Part shown: one piece after another, positions 25,884 through 37,858 of the stretch
Layout of the letters: every line of letters starts with the position of its first letter
How positions within the stretch are numbered: position 1 is the stretch's first letter
Source: Ceratobasidium sp. AG-K
Taxonomy: Eukaryota > Basidiomycota > Agaricomycetes > Cantharellales > Ceratobasidiaceae
Reading direction: 5' to 3'
NCBI GenBank assembly: GCA_037039685.1
Contig: JAWNGF010000001.1
Location: forward strand, 124,001 to 188,000
DNA: 64,000 nucleotides
Notes under the pieces: model-generated
The model's input: only the letters and a program-made list of their open reading frames with translations
Database searches by the model: none
Told to the model about the DNA's origin: nothing
Program-made: the position numbers and the translations under genes

Positions 25884-26808
25884 GCCCCTGTAGGTCGCTG
25901 CTAGCACTAAACGCACGCGTGGGCCATGAGCTGGCCAGGGTCCTAGCAAGGTTGTTTCCACTTTGGAAGGCAAATTACCCGATATCAAGCTTCTTTTTTG
26001 ATAAATCAGTTACCCCGCGTCAGCAGGCACCCGAGGTGTCCTCGTGAGTGGGAGGAATACGTGTACTACTTGCCCATGTGCACACTTTTCAGAATGAATC
26101 TTCGCAATCATGGACGCATTTGGAAGTACCCGCGGGCCGTTGGGTCGTGCAAGAACCTCATCGTTGTGGCATTTGCCTTATCAACTCTCCAACTGGGTCT
26201 AAATTGATGATCTTCCGAATGGAACTACACGACGGGCGTTGCTGCCAAGGCCTACTTGCTCATTATCCACACCACCTGCCGTGGAAGATGATGGCAGGAC
26301 CCTACGGCAGATGGGAATTCCTGGCCAATCGGACGTTCGTCATGTTTTATCTGGTCCTGGTTATGAAATAAACTACATAACAAGGCGGAAGGGCTGTCGC
26401 GGGGCTAAGTAGCCAGCGTGACAACCCCCTGGTATTCTAGATAAACAGCAATGATGTAGCCAACACCATCTGTGATTTTTTACCCGTACTTATTCCTATC
26501 GTCCAATTACAACTATTGTCCCTCCCATAGGATGCTTATAAGAATTACTGACATAGATCACCAAACTCAGATTATATAAGAGTGCGCAAGAGCGATGTAT
26601 GCGCAGCCAATGAGGTCATAGGAGTCTCAGTCATTCGATGCACGCTGGGCGGGTTCAATCGCTTGCCTAGGATTGATAGTTGCATTGCACGAGGAACTCG
26701 GACATGGCTTGAGTCAATTACGATTCGCAATGTACCGTGTCAACCCCGCAGTGAAGACTTGAAGTGTGAAAGGCTTAGAATGGCTCGAAATGATTGGCAG
26801 GAGGCCGT
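25884..26808. other. Intergenic region left of the copia element
   Basis: No recognisable gene. A 107-codon plus-strand frame (26048-26371) and an 80-codon frame (26582-26824) have no familiar motif; the second runs into the left LTR and so predates the insertion at best. Confidence 0.55.
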
Positions 26809-26813
26809 CCATG

Positions 26814-27084
26814 TTTTGAGATAAGCGCAGTGTCGGGCTGGATATCAATGTAACTCAGCTCGTACTACTTGAGAGTAGAGAACTGCGCATATATATACCT
26901 GGATATCAATGTAACTACAGGTAATATAAGCAAATGAATATAAAAGATAAAATCTAAACTATACCTCAGCTCGTACTACTTGAGAGTAGAGAATTGAGGA
27001 CAAAATTTTTACCGAAGCGCGTGTCCATGTGGAACACAATCACGTGATACGCATATATACACGTATAAGACTGAATATTCAACA
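26814..27084 (-). repeat. 3' LTR of the copia element
   Basis: 271 bp, near identical to the LTR at 31274-31544. It contains two copies of a roughly 30-bp internal repeat (starting CTCAGCTCGTACTACTTGAG) and two copies of GGATATCAATGTAAC. Read in element sense it begins TGTTGAATATTC and ends CTCAAAA, so the 3' terminus is not the usual CA. A purine-rich tract (GAGTGGGCG in element sense, 27085-27093) adjoins it and is the likely polypurine tract. Confidence 0.93.
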
Positions 27085-27123
27085 CGCCCACTCAGGATTA
27101 TGCGAAAAATGAAATGAAAGGAT

Positions 27124-30100
27124 TTAAAACATTCCCATCCCAGTAACAAAACCAGGGAATTTGATGCGACCAAGTGGTTTAGTAAGCGCATCGGCGACCT
27201 GTTGTTTGGTCGGAATAAATTGAAGGTCGACTTTGTGAAGTGCGATCACCTCTCGAATAAAATGATGTTTTACTCGAATATGTTTTGTATTTTGATGATT
27301 AACAGGATTCTTGGCCAATGCAATGCTCGATTGATTGTCGGTAAGCAAAGTTGTCGGACCTTTCGACAAAAATCCAAGTTCTTCAAAAAATTGACAAAGC
27401 CAAATCAATTGGCGGGTAGCACTCGCAGTGGTGACATATTCAGCCTCGGTACTTGACAATGAAATTGTTGGTTGTTTTCGGGATGACCAAGCAACGCTTC
27501 CTCCGGCTTGTTGGAAGATCCAACCGGTAGTCAATCGACTCGTATTAGGATCGCCAGCGTAGTCTGAGTCGACATATCCGATCGGCTTTGACGATTTCAA
27601 TTGTTCGAATACAATCCCGAGTGCTTTTGTGCCTTGTAGGTACCGTAGAACTTGTTTGAATGCTGACCAATGCTCGTTGCCAGGATTAGCGGCGTGTTGG
27701 GCAAGCAATCCGGTTGCGAAAGCGATGTCGGGACAAGTTGAAATCATTGCATACATGAGCGATCCAACTCCATGTTGATAGAGCGTCCGATCAACAGTAG
27801 GAGCGTTGAGTTTGGGTAGATTTGGTGACTCTGCCATTGGTGTATCCCATGGCTTGGACTCGGTGATGCTGAATCGAGCTAATATGTCGCTAATGTACCG
27901 TTTTTGACAAATTTTGAGCGTGCCAGCAGCGCGATTGCACTCGATTTCAACTCCAACGAACATGCATGCCTTGCCTAGATTGACAATGTTGAACAATTCG
28001 CGCATTTTCGACTTGATTTCCTCTAGAAATGAGAGAGGTTTGCCGGCTAGGAGCATGTTGTCCACATGAGCTAAAATTATCGCTAAATTATCGCCATCCT
28101 GCTGAATGAATACGGCGTGGTTGCTTTCGGTTCTCGTGAATCCGATTGCTTCGAGAACCTCCTTAAGTCGAAGGTAGAATGCTCGAGCGGCTTGTTTCAG
28201 ACCGTATAACGCTTTAACGAGTTGCCAGACGTGATTGCCTTTGGCAAATCCCTTGGGTTGCTCCATGTAGAGCTCTTCCTTGACAACGCCGTGTAGGAAC
28301 GCCGTTTTGATGTTGAGCTGAAGGAGCTTGAGGTCTTTGCTTGCGACGATGCTGAAAAGCACCCTATATGCGTACACCCAGCGACATTTGATGACCCTTT
28401 TGTGAGTCGGTCTATCAGCCGGTTTCCAAACTTTATGCTTGGTAATTGATTTGATTTCTTTGATCATAGCTTTGAGCCATAGATTGGCGTCTGGTCGTGC
28501 CATAGCTTCGGCATAGGTGTCGGGGGGATGTTCAATTAGTGCATTTAGGGCGCTCTTGGTCGTTAGCTTATTGGTTTGCGTGGCAGTCTCGTTCTGCGCG
28601 CCCACTTCAGCTCCGTATTGTAGTGGCGGTCTAGTAGCTCAACCTGATTGACGTGGAGGCTCAGGCTGTTTCGCTGGCGGCTCTGGCTTGATGGGGGAAT
28701 TGCTCGTTGGCTCGGCATCAGATTCTTGTTGGCTTACTGGCTCTGGCTCAATGATGATTTCAGGCGTTGGCTCCTGGTGCTCCTGATCACCCACTTGTTC
28801 TGGGAACTCGTCCTTGAAATCTTCAATTATCACGCGTTGTTGCGTCTCGCCTCCCTCATCAAATACAACATCACGTGACGTGATTACGCGACCAATCGGG
28901 CACTGGATGAGTATGTGCGCCTTGCGACCTGGAGCAAATCCAAGGTAAGTGCATTCAAGCAAACGTACCTGCAGCTTTGTGCGTTGACCATTGGGTACTC
29001 AAGCCCATGCCTTGCATCCAAAGGTTCGGAGCCGGGATACGTCAGGCAATTTGCCCGTAAAAATTTCATCTGGGGTTTTACCGTCGAGTGCCCGTTTCGG
29101 CGTTACATTCCAGATGTATGCGGCGTGGATGATCGCAAGCCCCCAGTATTTGTCAGGTAAGTCTGCGTCCGCTTGCATCGCTTGCTGACTGTTGTTTAAT
29201 GTGCGAATCGCTTGCTCTGCAATGCCGTTGCTTGCTGAGGAGTCCGCCTTGGTCTTCTGGTGCTCAATCCCTTGCGATTTCAGCCAGGTTTCAAAGGCGT
29301 TCGATGCGTATTCGCCTCTGCCGTTGGTCCGTAAGTGTTTGATTCGCTTGCCCGTTTGATTCTCCACTGATGCTTTTAGCTCTTGGAAGTGCTTTGCGTA
29401 CTCGTTCTTGTGCTTAAGTAAGTGAACAAATATCTTGCGGGACTTATCGTCAATTGTGACAGCAAAGTACTGATAGCCTTGAATCGCCTGAACGGGTGTC
29501 GGGCCGTGTAGGTCGCTATGGAGCAGCTCAAGTACGTCGGACGCTCAATTAGTTGACGTCAGAAACGGGGCGCGAGTTTGTTTGCTTTTAAGACATGGCT
29601 CGCATGTTGGTTTTGGAGGTAAGCAACTGCCTACAATATCCATTCCTTGAACGGCGCCCTTTTTGACCATATCCAGGACGTATTTGTAGTTTATGTGTCC
29701 TAGACAACGGTGCCAGGTATGTAAATCGGCTCGAGCGATGTGACTGGCCGTATATGCGATGAATTTGCTTGCTTCTAGGTTGTCCTCATTGTTTAGGCTT
29801 TTCGGTTTGATCGTAGCAACATAGGCGGTAGGTTCTGCGTGTTTAACGCGCACATTTAGTTGGTATAGTTGGACTCCTAACTCATGTGCATAGCCGATCT
29901 TGGGTCCACGACCCTTATTCTCAAGCAGCCTCGCATCGTCGTCGCCAAACATAACAAAGGTGCCGCGTTTGGCAAGCTGTTTGACCGACATAAGACTGGC
30001 ATGCAGTCCAGGTACGTGCAGCACACTCTTGATCGCCATATTGGTCTCCTTATGGGCTCCGTTGCATAGCGTAAGCATCACTCGGCTGATTCCGGTTGCA

Positions 30101-31269
30101 TTTGTCATATTCCCGTTGCCCACTCAAACGGCGATTGGTGGTACCAGAGGTCGGTAAGTCAAAAACCATTCTTGATTTTGGGTCATGTGTTTTGACGCTC
30201 CCGAATTGAGCAGCCACGTGTCTCTAGCTGACTGATTGTCCACGGCCGGCATTGCATATATCAATGGCATATCATTGGGTTCTTTGGCTGTGAGGACCAC
30301 TTTTGCCGATTCGGTTTTAGGTGCGTTACTTGATTTGCTCGTTTTTGATTCAGTTGACTTAGCGGCTTGTCGCTTTTGGTGTGGTCCGGTCCCTTCGGCT
30401 CCGCCTCCTCTTGCCCAGCATTCCTTCTTGGTGTGCCCGGGTTTGGCGCAGTTGTCGCATAGGGGGCCTTTGGCCTTTTTCTTCCCTTTTGGGTCGCTCG
30501 GTTTCTTGGATTTTGGCTTTGGGGCTTGAGCAAACATCGCTGTGAGTCCGCCTCCTGTCTTCCATTGTTCTTCTTCAGCTAATGCCGCTTTGACAACCAT
30601 GTCGGGCGTGATGAGGCCGGTCTGAGTGGATGTCTGGATGACCGTGCTGACAATCGCATAGGACGGGGGGAGCGCATTCATGAAGACTTGCGCGAGCATA
30701 AGGTCGGTCACCGCTTCTCCGAGTGTCTTCATCTTGGAGGTGATCAATTGGATGTTGTTAAACCTGGCAGATAAGTCTTCTTCCTCCTCGATTTTTGCAC
30801 TCATGAATTGCTGATAGTAAAAGGATAGCAATTGCATTCCTTTTCCTTCCCAGCGTTTGACAACTTTTGTCCATGCTTCGTGCGCCAATGTTGTCTCGAA
30901 CACGTCGGCCATCACTCCGTCTTCCATATTCAGGGTAATCTGAGCAAATGTGTCGTTGTCTCGCTTCTGCCATTGTTCAATTTCGATTTTATTGGCTGAT
31001 ACTTTGGCAGAGTCCTTTTTCTTGGTCTTGGTGAGCGGTTCAGGCGGCGTTTCTGTGTCATACGCGATCTTGAGCAGTCCCCAAATTCGCAGGACCGTCG
31101 TTTGGCGGAACTTCCATGAGCTATAGTTGGATCCGTCGTCCTTCAGGAGCGGGATCTCGTAGGTTTTCTTGCTAAGGTAAGTGTCGGTCGATGCCATTGT
31201 AGTAGTAGTAACGTTTACAGCGTTTTCTGGGTTCTCTGGTTCTTCACTTTTGACGCTACCAGGGCTCAT
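27124..31269 (-). pseudogene. Copia gag-pol polyprotein, inactivated by four TGA codons
   Basis: One continuous 1,382-codon frame (stop codon included). Gag has a UBN2-type region (KKTYEIPLLKDDGSNYSSWK) and a CCHC knuckle (CDNCAKPGHTKKEC). Protease shows LLNSGASKHM, with Asn where the catalytic Asp belongs. Integrase has the zinc-binding WHRCLGH and CEPC, then LRTNGRGEY, again Asn for Asp, with the Glu kept in NGIAEQ. Reverse transcriptase has LLQLNIKTAFLHG and HVDNMLLAG in place of the usual Asp-containing and YVDD motifs, and appears to lack about 50 residues near 28364. RNase H (YVDSDYAGD, STEAEY, TDNQSS) looks intact. In-frame TGA codons lie at 30124, 29545, 28999 and 28639. There are no frameshifts and no internal TAA or TAG. 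Confidence 0.93.
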
Positions 31270-31273
31270 AACC
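31262..31273 (-). promoter_or_regulatory. Copia primer-binding site, half-tRNA(iMet) type
   Basis: Directly inside the 5' LTR the element-sense strand reads GGTTATGAGCCC. This is the complement of the initiator tRNA-Met anticodon stem-loop (GGGCTCATAACC), not of a tRNA 3' end. Use of an internally cleaved initiator tRNA is known for Drosophila copia. The first in-frame gag ATG (31269-31267) lies inside this site. Confidence 0.75.
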
Positions 31274-31544
31274 TTTTGAGATAAGCGCAGTGTTGGGCTG
31301 GATATCAATGTAACTCAGCTCGTACTACTTGAGAGTAGAGAACTGCGCATATATATACCTGGATATCAATGTACCTACAGGTAATATAAGCAAATGAATA
31401 TAAAAGATAAAATCTAAACTATACCTCAGCTCGTACTACTTGAGAGTAGAGAACTGAGGACAAAATTTTTACCGAAGCGCGTGTCCATGTGGAACACAAT
31501 CACGTGATACGCATATATACACGTATAAGACTGAATATTCAACA
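31274..31544 (-). repeat. 5' LTR of the copia element
   Basis: 271 bp, the partner of 26814-27084. Visible differences are a T for C in GTGT(C/T)GGGC, C for A in GTA(A/C)CTAC, and C for T in AGAA(T/C)TGAGG. It should hold the element's promoter. The CCATG target duplication follows at 31545-31549. Confidence 0.93.
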
Positions 31545-31549
31545 CCATG

Positions 31550-33737
31550 CCCCAAAGGAAAATACTCAACACCTTGCGCATACACGTGGAGCCAAACATG
31601 GGGCTACAGTATACGCTCATGCGCAGCGCTCCATGTCGCCAGCCTATGTTCATAGTGAGATCGGGGGACGGTAGGAAATTCCTAGTCAGTATCCGATACT
31701 GGCGTTTGACTCAAACCCGAGGCATGGGCATGGTAGTTGAGACAACGCTTCATCGTAGGGACGATTGGGTACGGTACTTGATCTTACATCGGAAAACGGA
31801 CCACCATATACAGATTACACTACCATTGATTGAGTCTTGTGTTCCGCAAGCTATCAAACAATTGAGATAAAATCCCCAGAAGCCTCAAAAGACTGAGCGC
31901 TCCGTAGCTAACCTACTCAAGCTTTCCTGTGAGAAAAGTAGATGTTATATATCTTTAGAGCCCAAGGACGCCGCAGCCACTGTGAGGCAGTAAACGCCGT
32001 ACCGACGCCTGAGCATATGATTCCTAAATTACCCTCGATAGCAGACTCCAAGCAAGCGAGCGACAGAAAACAAACTGTGAAGTTAGTTAAACGCGCCGGT
32101 AGCTCTTCATCTCAGCAAAATTCCATAATCCGGCGTGGCCCCGGGATCAAGAGGAAGAGATAGAGAAGGGGTCCGCTCTCCACCCTCTCGGGTTCTAGTG
32201 TAAGGCTTGTGATTTGTCCCCCGATATGAGATAAATATGTTGTGCTGATGCAGTGCCTCTGATACGCTCTTATCCCACCTCGCTTCTTGCAGTATACGCG
32301 CACCTACGGTTTGAAGCGCGCACTGGGCGTGAAGAAGGTGAATCCGAAAACCCAGCTGCACGGAGAGCATTGTGGATCGTAGTCCTATAATATCAGGAGA
32401 GGCAAGCGTACGTTTACCACTCGAATACTTGGCAGTGTAACGGATGAGTCTGTGCAGAAGCCTAGTCAGACTTAGCCACAGGATATAAATATGGGTGGTG
32501 AGGAGGATGTTCAAACTGAGGATCTGTAGACGTTTTCTGTTGCAATTTGTGTATTGATCTACTACACTAATAATAGAGTAATTGCATTATATTCGTATGG
32601 AGTGTCTGGAGATTCGCTCCAAGGGCACTGACTTGATATACACGTAGAAACGATCGAGTCATAAGGTAAGAAGCGTGTAGCACATGATACGCATACATGC
32701 AGTTGGTTCGCACGGTTGACTCGATTACCTTTTTGGAATGTTGGAGTATATTCTAAATTTCAACATTTTCCCAGCCAACATATACCGCAAGATGTAGTGA
32801 TACATTGCCCAGGGACCGCTCGATCCCGAACTAGGCGTCCGAATCGGGGAAGCATCGATGTTTTAAAGGCGGCCGTCACCTCGGATTGCTGATGGTTATG
32901 TCCCCCAACACCAGTTCATGTATGGTGCGTCGTCCGAGGTCAAGTTACACTCAAAAAAAAACGTAAAACACCTGGCACTGACTAAGACAGTTCTTAAGGA
33001 GAGGACAAAATGTCCAAATCGGACCGGGTTCCTCCGTAGGTTCAGCAAAAAAAACCCTGTATGCGCAACATAACCGCACGGAGAAACCTGTGAGACTCAA
33101 TTGATATTCATATTGCTTAACCCTGGGTGTACGAACCCTGGAACGAGTGACTCCACATACAAAGAATACCTATGGACCTGGGATAAGCTCAATGATACAA
33201 ATAGAGATAAACCAATATAACCGCGCAGCGAATGAAGGAACAAGCTCATATTAAGATAAGGCACAGCCATTTAAACTTCGAAGCAGCCAACGCCCTCATA
33301 GATGGAGCTACATGAGTCTGGCTCGATTGTTCCCTCTAGAACCCGCCCAAGGCAGGAATCTGATCGGCCTCCAGCCCGGGTCAAACGGATTGGGATCTCA
33401 ATCCCCGATTACCCCAACGTCGGACAGAATAGATACGACTCCGCACCTACTGGCGGGTTGATCGGGATGACAAAGGAATATCAGAGTCGGGGAGATTTGG
33501 GGAACCTCGAACCAAACGGGCTGGAGTATCCGACCTGGTTATGTACCTTGGCGCTAATTCCCATGATGATGGAGTGTTCGAACTGTTTGGCCTATTCCAC
33601 CAATATATATAACCCCCGGGACAGAGTCTACCATATCCCCGCCCGTCCACCAACTTCACATCCAGCGTAACTAATCTCCCTGGCCATCCCAAACAATTCT
33701 CGCTTAATCGTTACGGTAATCAACTTCAGTCAAAACG
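31550..33737. other. Intergenic region right of the copia element
   Basis: No recognisable gene. A 107-codon plus-strand frame (31547-31870) and a 122-codon frame (33302-33670) have no known motif; the second lies in the likely promoter of the next gene, where TATATATAA occurs at 33604-33612. Confidence 0.55.
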
Positions 33738-35503
33738 ATGAATCATTCGGGCTATTCAAAGTTAGCCTACAGTCCTACGTCCCCCACTGCGCTGGATCCC
33801 GACCCCGTTTCCCGTCGAAAGGTCAAAGAATCGTTCACAGCCGCGCCCACTAGCGCCCGTGGCTATGAATTTTGGGTCATAGCAGGCACGATTTGGCCTT
33901 TGATCGTGTACTGTATAACGGCTCTCGCAATAGCCGGGTTAATGGCTTGCCTCAACGGCCGCCGGTTCGGTTTAACCGAGAGGTAGACCACTGGTAACCT
34001 TCCCAAATGGAACGCAGGTCAGCTGTGGTCGCTATGCTCTACTACAAACAGACGCCACAACAATGCTTTCCATCATCTTATCTCTCTTCCGCTGGCTATT
34101 GGCAACCTGGATTGGGGCACTTGGCTGGTATATTCTATTTTACCTTCTCGATATGAACGGACTTTCTCACCGGGATGTTCGCTACATGATCACATGGGGA
34201 TCCTTGCATCCCAGGACGTACTTTCGAAACCGGCTCATCGGCTTAGTAGGCGGAATTCTGATACTCACGATGTGTGCACAGTTTTCTGGGCCATTAGTGA
34301 CGGGCTCAATCACATGGACTCCATCCAACCAGGCTGCAAGACTTTCGACTAATCCCCTAATTGATGTCGCAATGGCCGTAGAATCCGATGAATGGACATA
34401 CCACAATAACATGACTGGCTGGCGCGAGCGAATTGCTGTTCAGGCTGGGGGGCTTGTCACTGTAGCATGGGGACGAGACATTGAAAAGGGGGTCTTAAAG
34501 CGAGCCTTCGTTCCGCCGTAACATTCGAGGTCAACAGCACGGTGGCAAATGTCACCCTTCCATACTTCTCTATCACCAAATTCGAGTGGATACTAGATCC
34601 CGACAATATTCTTACCGCGGATCAGCTAGACGTTCCCAAAAAAGTGGACCCGATTCTTAGTACACGCGAGGGCATCAGCCCTTTCGTAGTTCCAGGTGCA
34701 GTCGCATTTATCCCTGAAGGCGATTCGACGCTGGCCAAGGATTTCGCTCCTAAACAGTTTCCCGCCCCTTTGGTTGTTGAAGAAACGCGAGTAATGGTCG
34801 CGTATCTCAGCTTTCAGCCAGAGGAAACCGACTGTTCCGATGATTCTCGCATGTTTGGGCGTCCAGGACCACCCTCACCAGTCAAGTTTCATCGGAACGA
34901 TCATACATGCTATGCATTTGCTCGAGTATCATATCGAGCTGGTGTAGCTATCTGTCGTGACTGTCGCATTTCGTCGAGCTCCACAGTCCAGAGCGACGCA
35001 GAGCTATCAGTTCACCCTGATCCCATGACCCACGAAGCTTTAAGATTTCTCCCAGACGTCATGAGTAACCTCGTACTGATGAACTCGTCTATTCCCTCCA
35101 AATGGGAATCCTTTGAGGATTATGTCACTTCAGTGCTTGTTCGGTCTTACTCGGGGGCATGGACCGCACTTACCGAACGCACTAGCCGCTGGGTAGACAA
35201 TGGTACACTTACCACCACAGTCTCTCCTCGGCTTCCTGCCTCGCGAGCCGATGTAGATCTGCGCCGAGTGGCCATATGGCTACTTATTCACCTCCTCGTG
35301 GCAGTTCTAGGTGCATGCTTTTTGTAGTCCAGGCTCGATCCATCCACCCCTTGACTGGCGATACAAGCATGGTCCCGTTCTATCTTGACACGACCCAAGT
35401 AGAGAAGCCTGATAAGTCCAAAGGACCTATAGCAAATGAAGACCTTAAAGTCGTTTCTATTGACGGCCATTGGAAGATCGTCGCAGAGCGGACAGTTATT
35501 TGA
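33738..35503 (+). CDS. Multi-pass membrane protein of unknown function, with two frame breaks
   Basis: Exon 1 (33738-33982) encodes a cytosolic leader and a membrane segment (FWVIAGTIWPLIVYCITALA). A 40-nt intron (33983-34022) leads in frame to two more segments (WLLATWIGALGWYILFYLL, GLVGGILILTMCAQF). A large, probably extracytoplasmic domain with many NxS/T sites follows (NSTVANVTLPYFSITKFEW), then a last segment (VAIWLLIHLLVAVLGACF) and a short tail ending KIVAERTVI. I recognise the layout as a family common in agaricomycetes but know no function. The frame breaks at the G5 run at 34488-34492 and the T5 run at 35319-35323. One more base in each would make a single protein. Either the gene is a recent pseudogene or the consensus undercalls homopolymers. 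Confidence 0.7.
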
Positions 35504-36766
35504 ATTGTGGTTCCGTAAGTAAATGTGTGGTGCTTGCCTAGATGCGGGTGGTGATTACGATCCATGTTTAGTTCAAGCCCCAGCCTACGTTTTTGTACTT
35601 TCCTCCCTCTTGTACCTTCTCCATTATCAGTATGCTGCCCTCCTTGGCGTGTTTATCGCCTAGGGTATTGACCCGGGTAAGGTAACAAACTCGCTTCATT
35701 ATCTGTAATTAAGTAAGACTGGGTCATTTTTGTATGTACACTTAAGTATATTTTTGAATTTTGCTAGGCCTGCCAGTGTAATCGCCCTTGCTAGAGCATT
35801 GTGGAAGTTAAGCTGTTGCCAACGGTCTTCGGACTGAATTAGAATTGTGTGACGGAGCTACCGGGGTCGCATACACCCGGCGTCAGCGTATATCTTGGCA
35901 CGCGCGTTGAATATCCGGGATGACTACAGGATAATCAGTGCGGATGCGGACGTGGAATGTCGAAGGCCATTCGAGATCAGTTATGAGGCCTTGCATTCCG
36001 AGATGCGAAAGCCGTCAGAGACAGACCCGAAATGTAAGCTCTCGTGCCTCAGCTCACCCACAAGTGGCAATTCAACACTGATTCTGGTCCGATAATCCCC
36101 CGTCTCGTTCCAATCTTCTGATAGGGACCGCGAATCGTCGAGTTGGCAAGAGATCCTCCCGCAAATCGTGATCCACTCACGGGTGCTTGTCCGGGGGCAC
36201 CGGAAGCTATGGTCCTGGATAGCGAGCGCCGACGAGTGCCCATATGCAACAGTTACCCAAACTCGCGTCTAACGCGGTTCCTAGCTAAGCGGTTAGTGAA
36301 CGGGTCTGCCTTGTGTCTGGTGCATAATATTCTGACGTCGACGAACAGCGGTCGCTCACTCCCAGAACAGGACCGGGGGCCCACAGCATATCGGGTGCTC
36401 GCACGCACCGGGCCGATTTACTAACGGAGACCAGACGCGTGACGTTAGGGGTTTGGGGAATTCAACCTCACGCCCGCCGGGCACCCTAGGGTGAGATCGA
36501 GCCCTCAGGATTGGTATTTTCAGCCCTGGGCCAACAGACCCAGAATAGATAAAGGCTGTTGACGCCGCCAAGACAACGGCACATAACACGATGAGAGGCG
36601 CCCTGCACCGCCACCGATCATTTACAGTAGACTTCCAGTAGCTGCTCTTCCGCTAATTCCGCTAAATGCTAGACGTTGCGAGGATCTTTTGATCGTGCTT
36701 TTCCCACCTGCTCCTTCGCATCACGTGAGCACAGCCACCCATGTAAGCGCTGTATGTTCAAATATA
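35504..36766. other. Intergenic region left of the pogo element
   Basis: No supportable gene. Short frames at 35895-36424 carry no known motif. The region is moderately AT-rich at 35690-35770. Confidence 0.55.
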
Positions 36767-37062
36767 CCGTACAGCCTCCGGAAGTCGAACGGATTTGGCA
36801 AGCGATTCGCTTAACGCAAAAACAATCCTTTTGCTAGGCGTTTTTTTGTGATTGAGCGTGTAGTACGTTAGTAAATGAACATATCGTAGAAAATTTGGGG
36901 TTATCTGCTTGATTTTCAGCACGACATGGGCAGGATAAAATTTCGGTAGGTTAGCGCGCAAAACCCCGGAAGTGGAACACGTGACTGGGCCACAACATCT
37001 TTGCCCTAGCACACTGAGAATGGCTGTATTGTGAGTCCAATCTTATTGCTAAGTATACTTAG

Positions 37063-37390
37063 GGTCAACAACACATATGTAGGAACCCCAAACCACATAA
37101 ATATACTGAAGCTGCTATGCAGCTTGCTATTCAAGACTTCATGAGTGGTGAATATAGCTATGAGGAAGCTTCCGAAAGGAGAGGAGTGCCGAAAACAACA
37201 CTGTGGGGTCGCATACATGGCTGTGAAGAGCGCCACAAGGCTCACAAACACAAACAAGCTCTCTCAACAAGTGAGGAATACAAAATTGCGGTGTGGTGCC
37301 AACGAATGGAACAGTTATTTCTGCCCGTTCGACTGGTCCACATCATTGGATGTGCCGAAATGATCTGGAACAATAAAAATGGTACCACAG
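37063..37390 (+). pseudogene. Pogo-like transposase, N-terminal part (interrupted gene)
   Basis: Encodes the DNA-binding end of a pogo-type transposase: a psq-like helix-turn-helix (AMQLAIQDFMSGEYSYEEAS, then GVPKTTLWGRIHG), then the start of a CENP-B-like domain (LSTSEEYKIAVWCQRM). The exon probably starts after the TTAG acceptor at 37059-37062; the first coding exon was not found. The frame stops being transposase exactly where the CACTA element begins at 37391. It resumes in frame at 44245, so that NGTT is followed by GLHLGTHWYEGFMDRHPKL. Confidence 0.85.
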
Positions 37391-37660
37391 CACTGTGGAC
37401 CCTAAACCTCCATGTTTTACGGGGGTTCGTACCATACCTGAGAAAAACACGGAGGTCGGGAGGTTGGTCTACCTCCGTACTCAAAAATACGGACCTGGTC
37501 ATTTTCAGGCCAGGCCCGTGTTTTCTAAACTACGTAAGTAAGTCCCGTATCTGACTTCCAGGATGATTTTAATCGCACAGTACGTACCTCTGTGTTTTGG
37601 CGCAAACACCGTGTTTTCTCTAAGACGGTGGTTTTCTCCGCAAACTATTTTGCCGACCTC
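37391..37660. repeat. Left terminal and subterminal repeats of the CACTA element
   Basis: Starts CACTGTGGACC and continues with GTTTTACGGGGG, AAAACACGGAGG, TACCTCCGTACT, AAATACGGACC and related motifs in both orientations. They match the array at the other end. Confidence 0.8.
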
Positions 37661-37858
37661 TGTTTATTGACCGTCTGTATTTTTATCCATTCGTATTTCT
37701 TGTGCGGTATTGATGGTTTGCTTCTTTCTGTATTTCTGTCTGTCAGTAGGCTTTCCGTACTCGTTGTAAATACGCTTTCCGGTTATGTACGCACGTAAAT
37801 AAGGATATATATGCAATAATTTGTTAAAGCTGAATGAAATAAGAACATACAAGTGAGA

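Larger units (their letters stand above)
26809..31549 (-). mobile_element. Complete but inactivated Ty1/copia LTR retrotransposon
   Basis: The element is 4,731 bp with 271-bp LTRs at 26814-27084 and 31274-31544, flanked by the 5-bp target duplication CCATG (26809-26813 and 31545-31549). It is transcribed right to left. The LTRs differ at only about three sites, so the insertion is young. Between them is one gag-pol frame in the copia order: capsid, zinc knuckle, protease, integrase, reverse transcriptase, RNase H. The frame is never shifted but has four in-frame TGA codons and several changed catalytic residues, so it is dead unless helped in trans. Confidence 0.95.

Noticed and set aside
28639..30126. 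Four in-frame TGA codons as programmed recoding (readthrough or selenocysteine)
   Set aside because: The element also has catalytic Asp-to-Asn changes and an apparent RT deletion, and every TGA fits a TCGA-to-TTGA mutation. Decay explains all of it at once.
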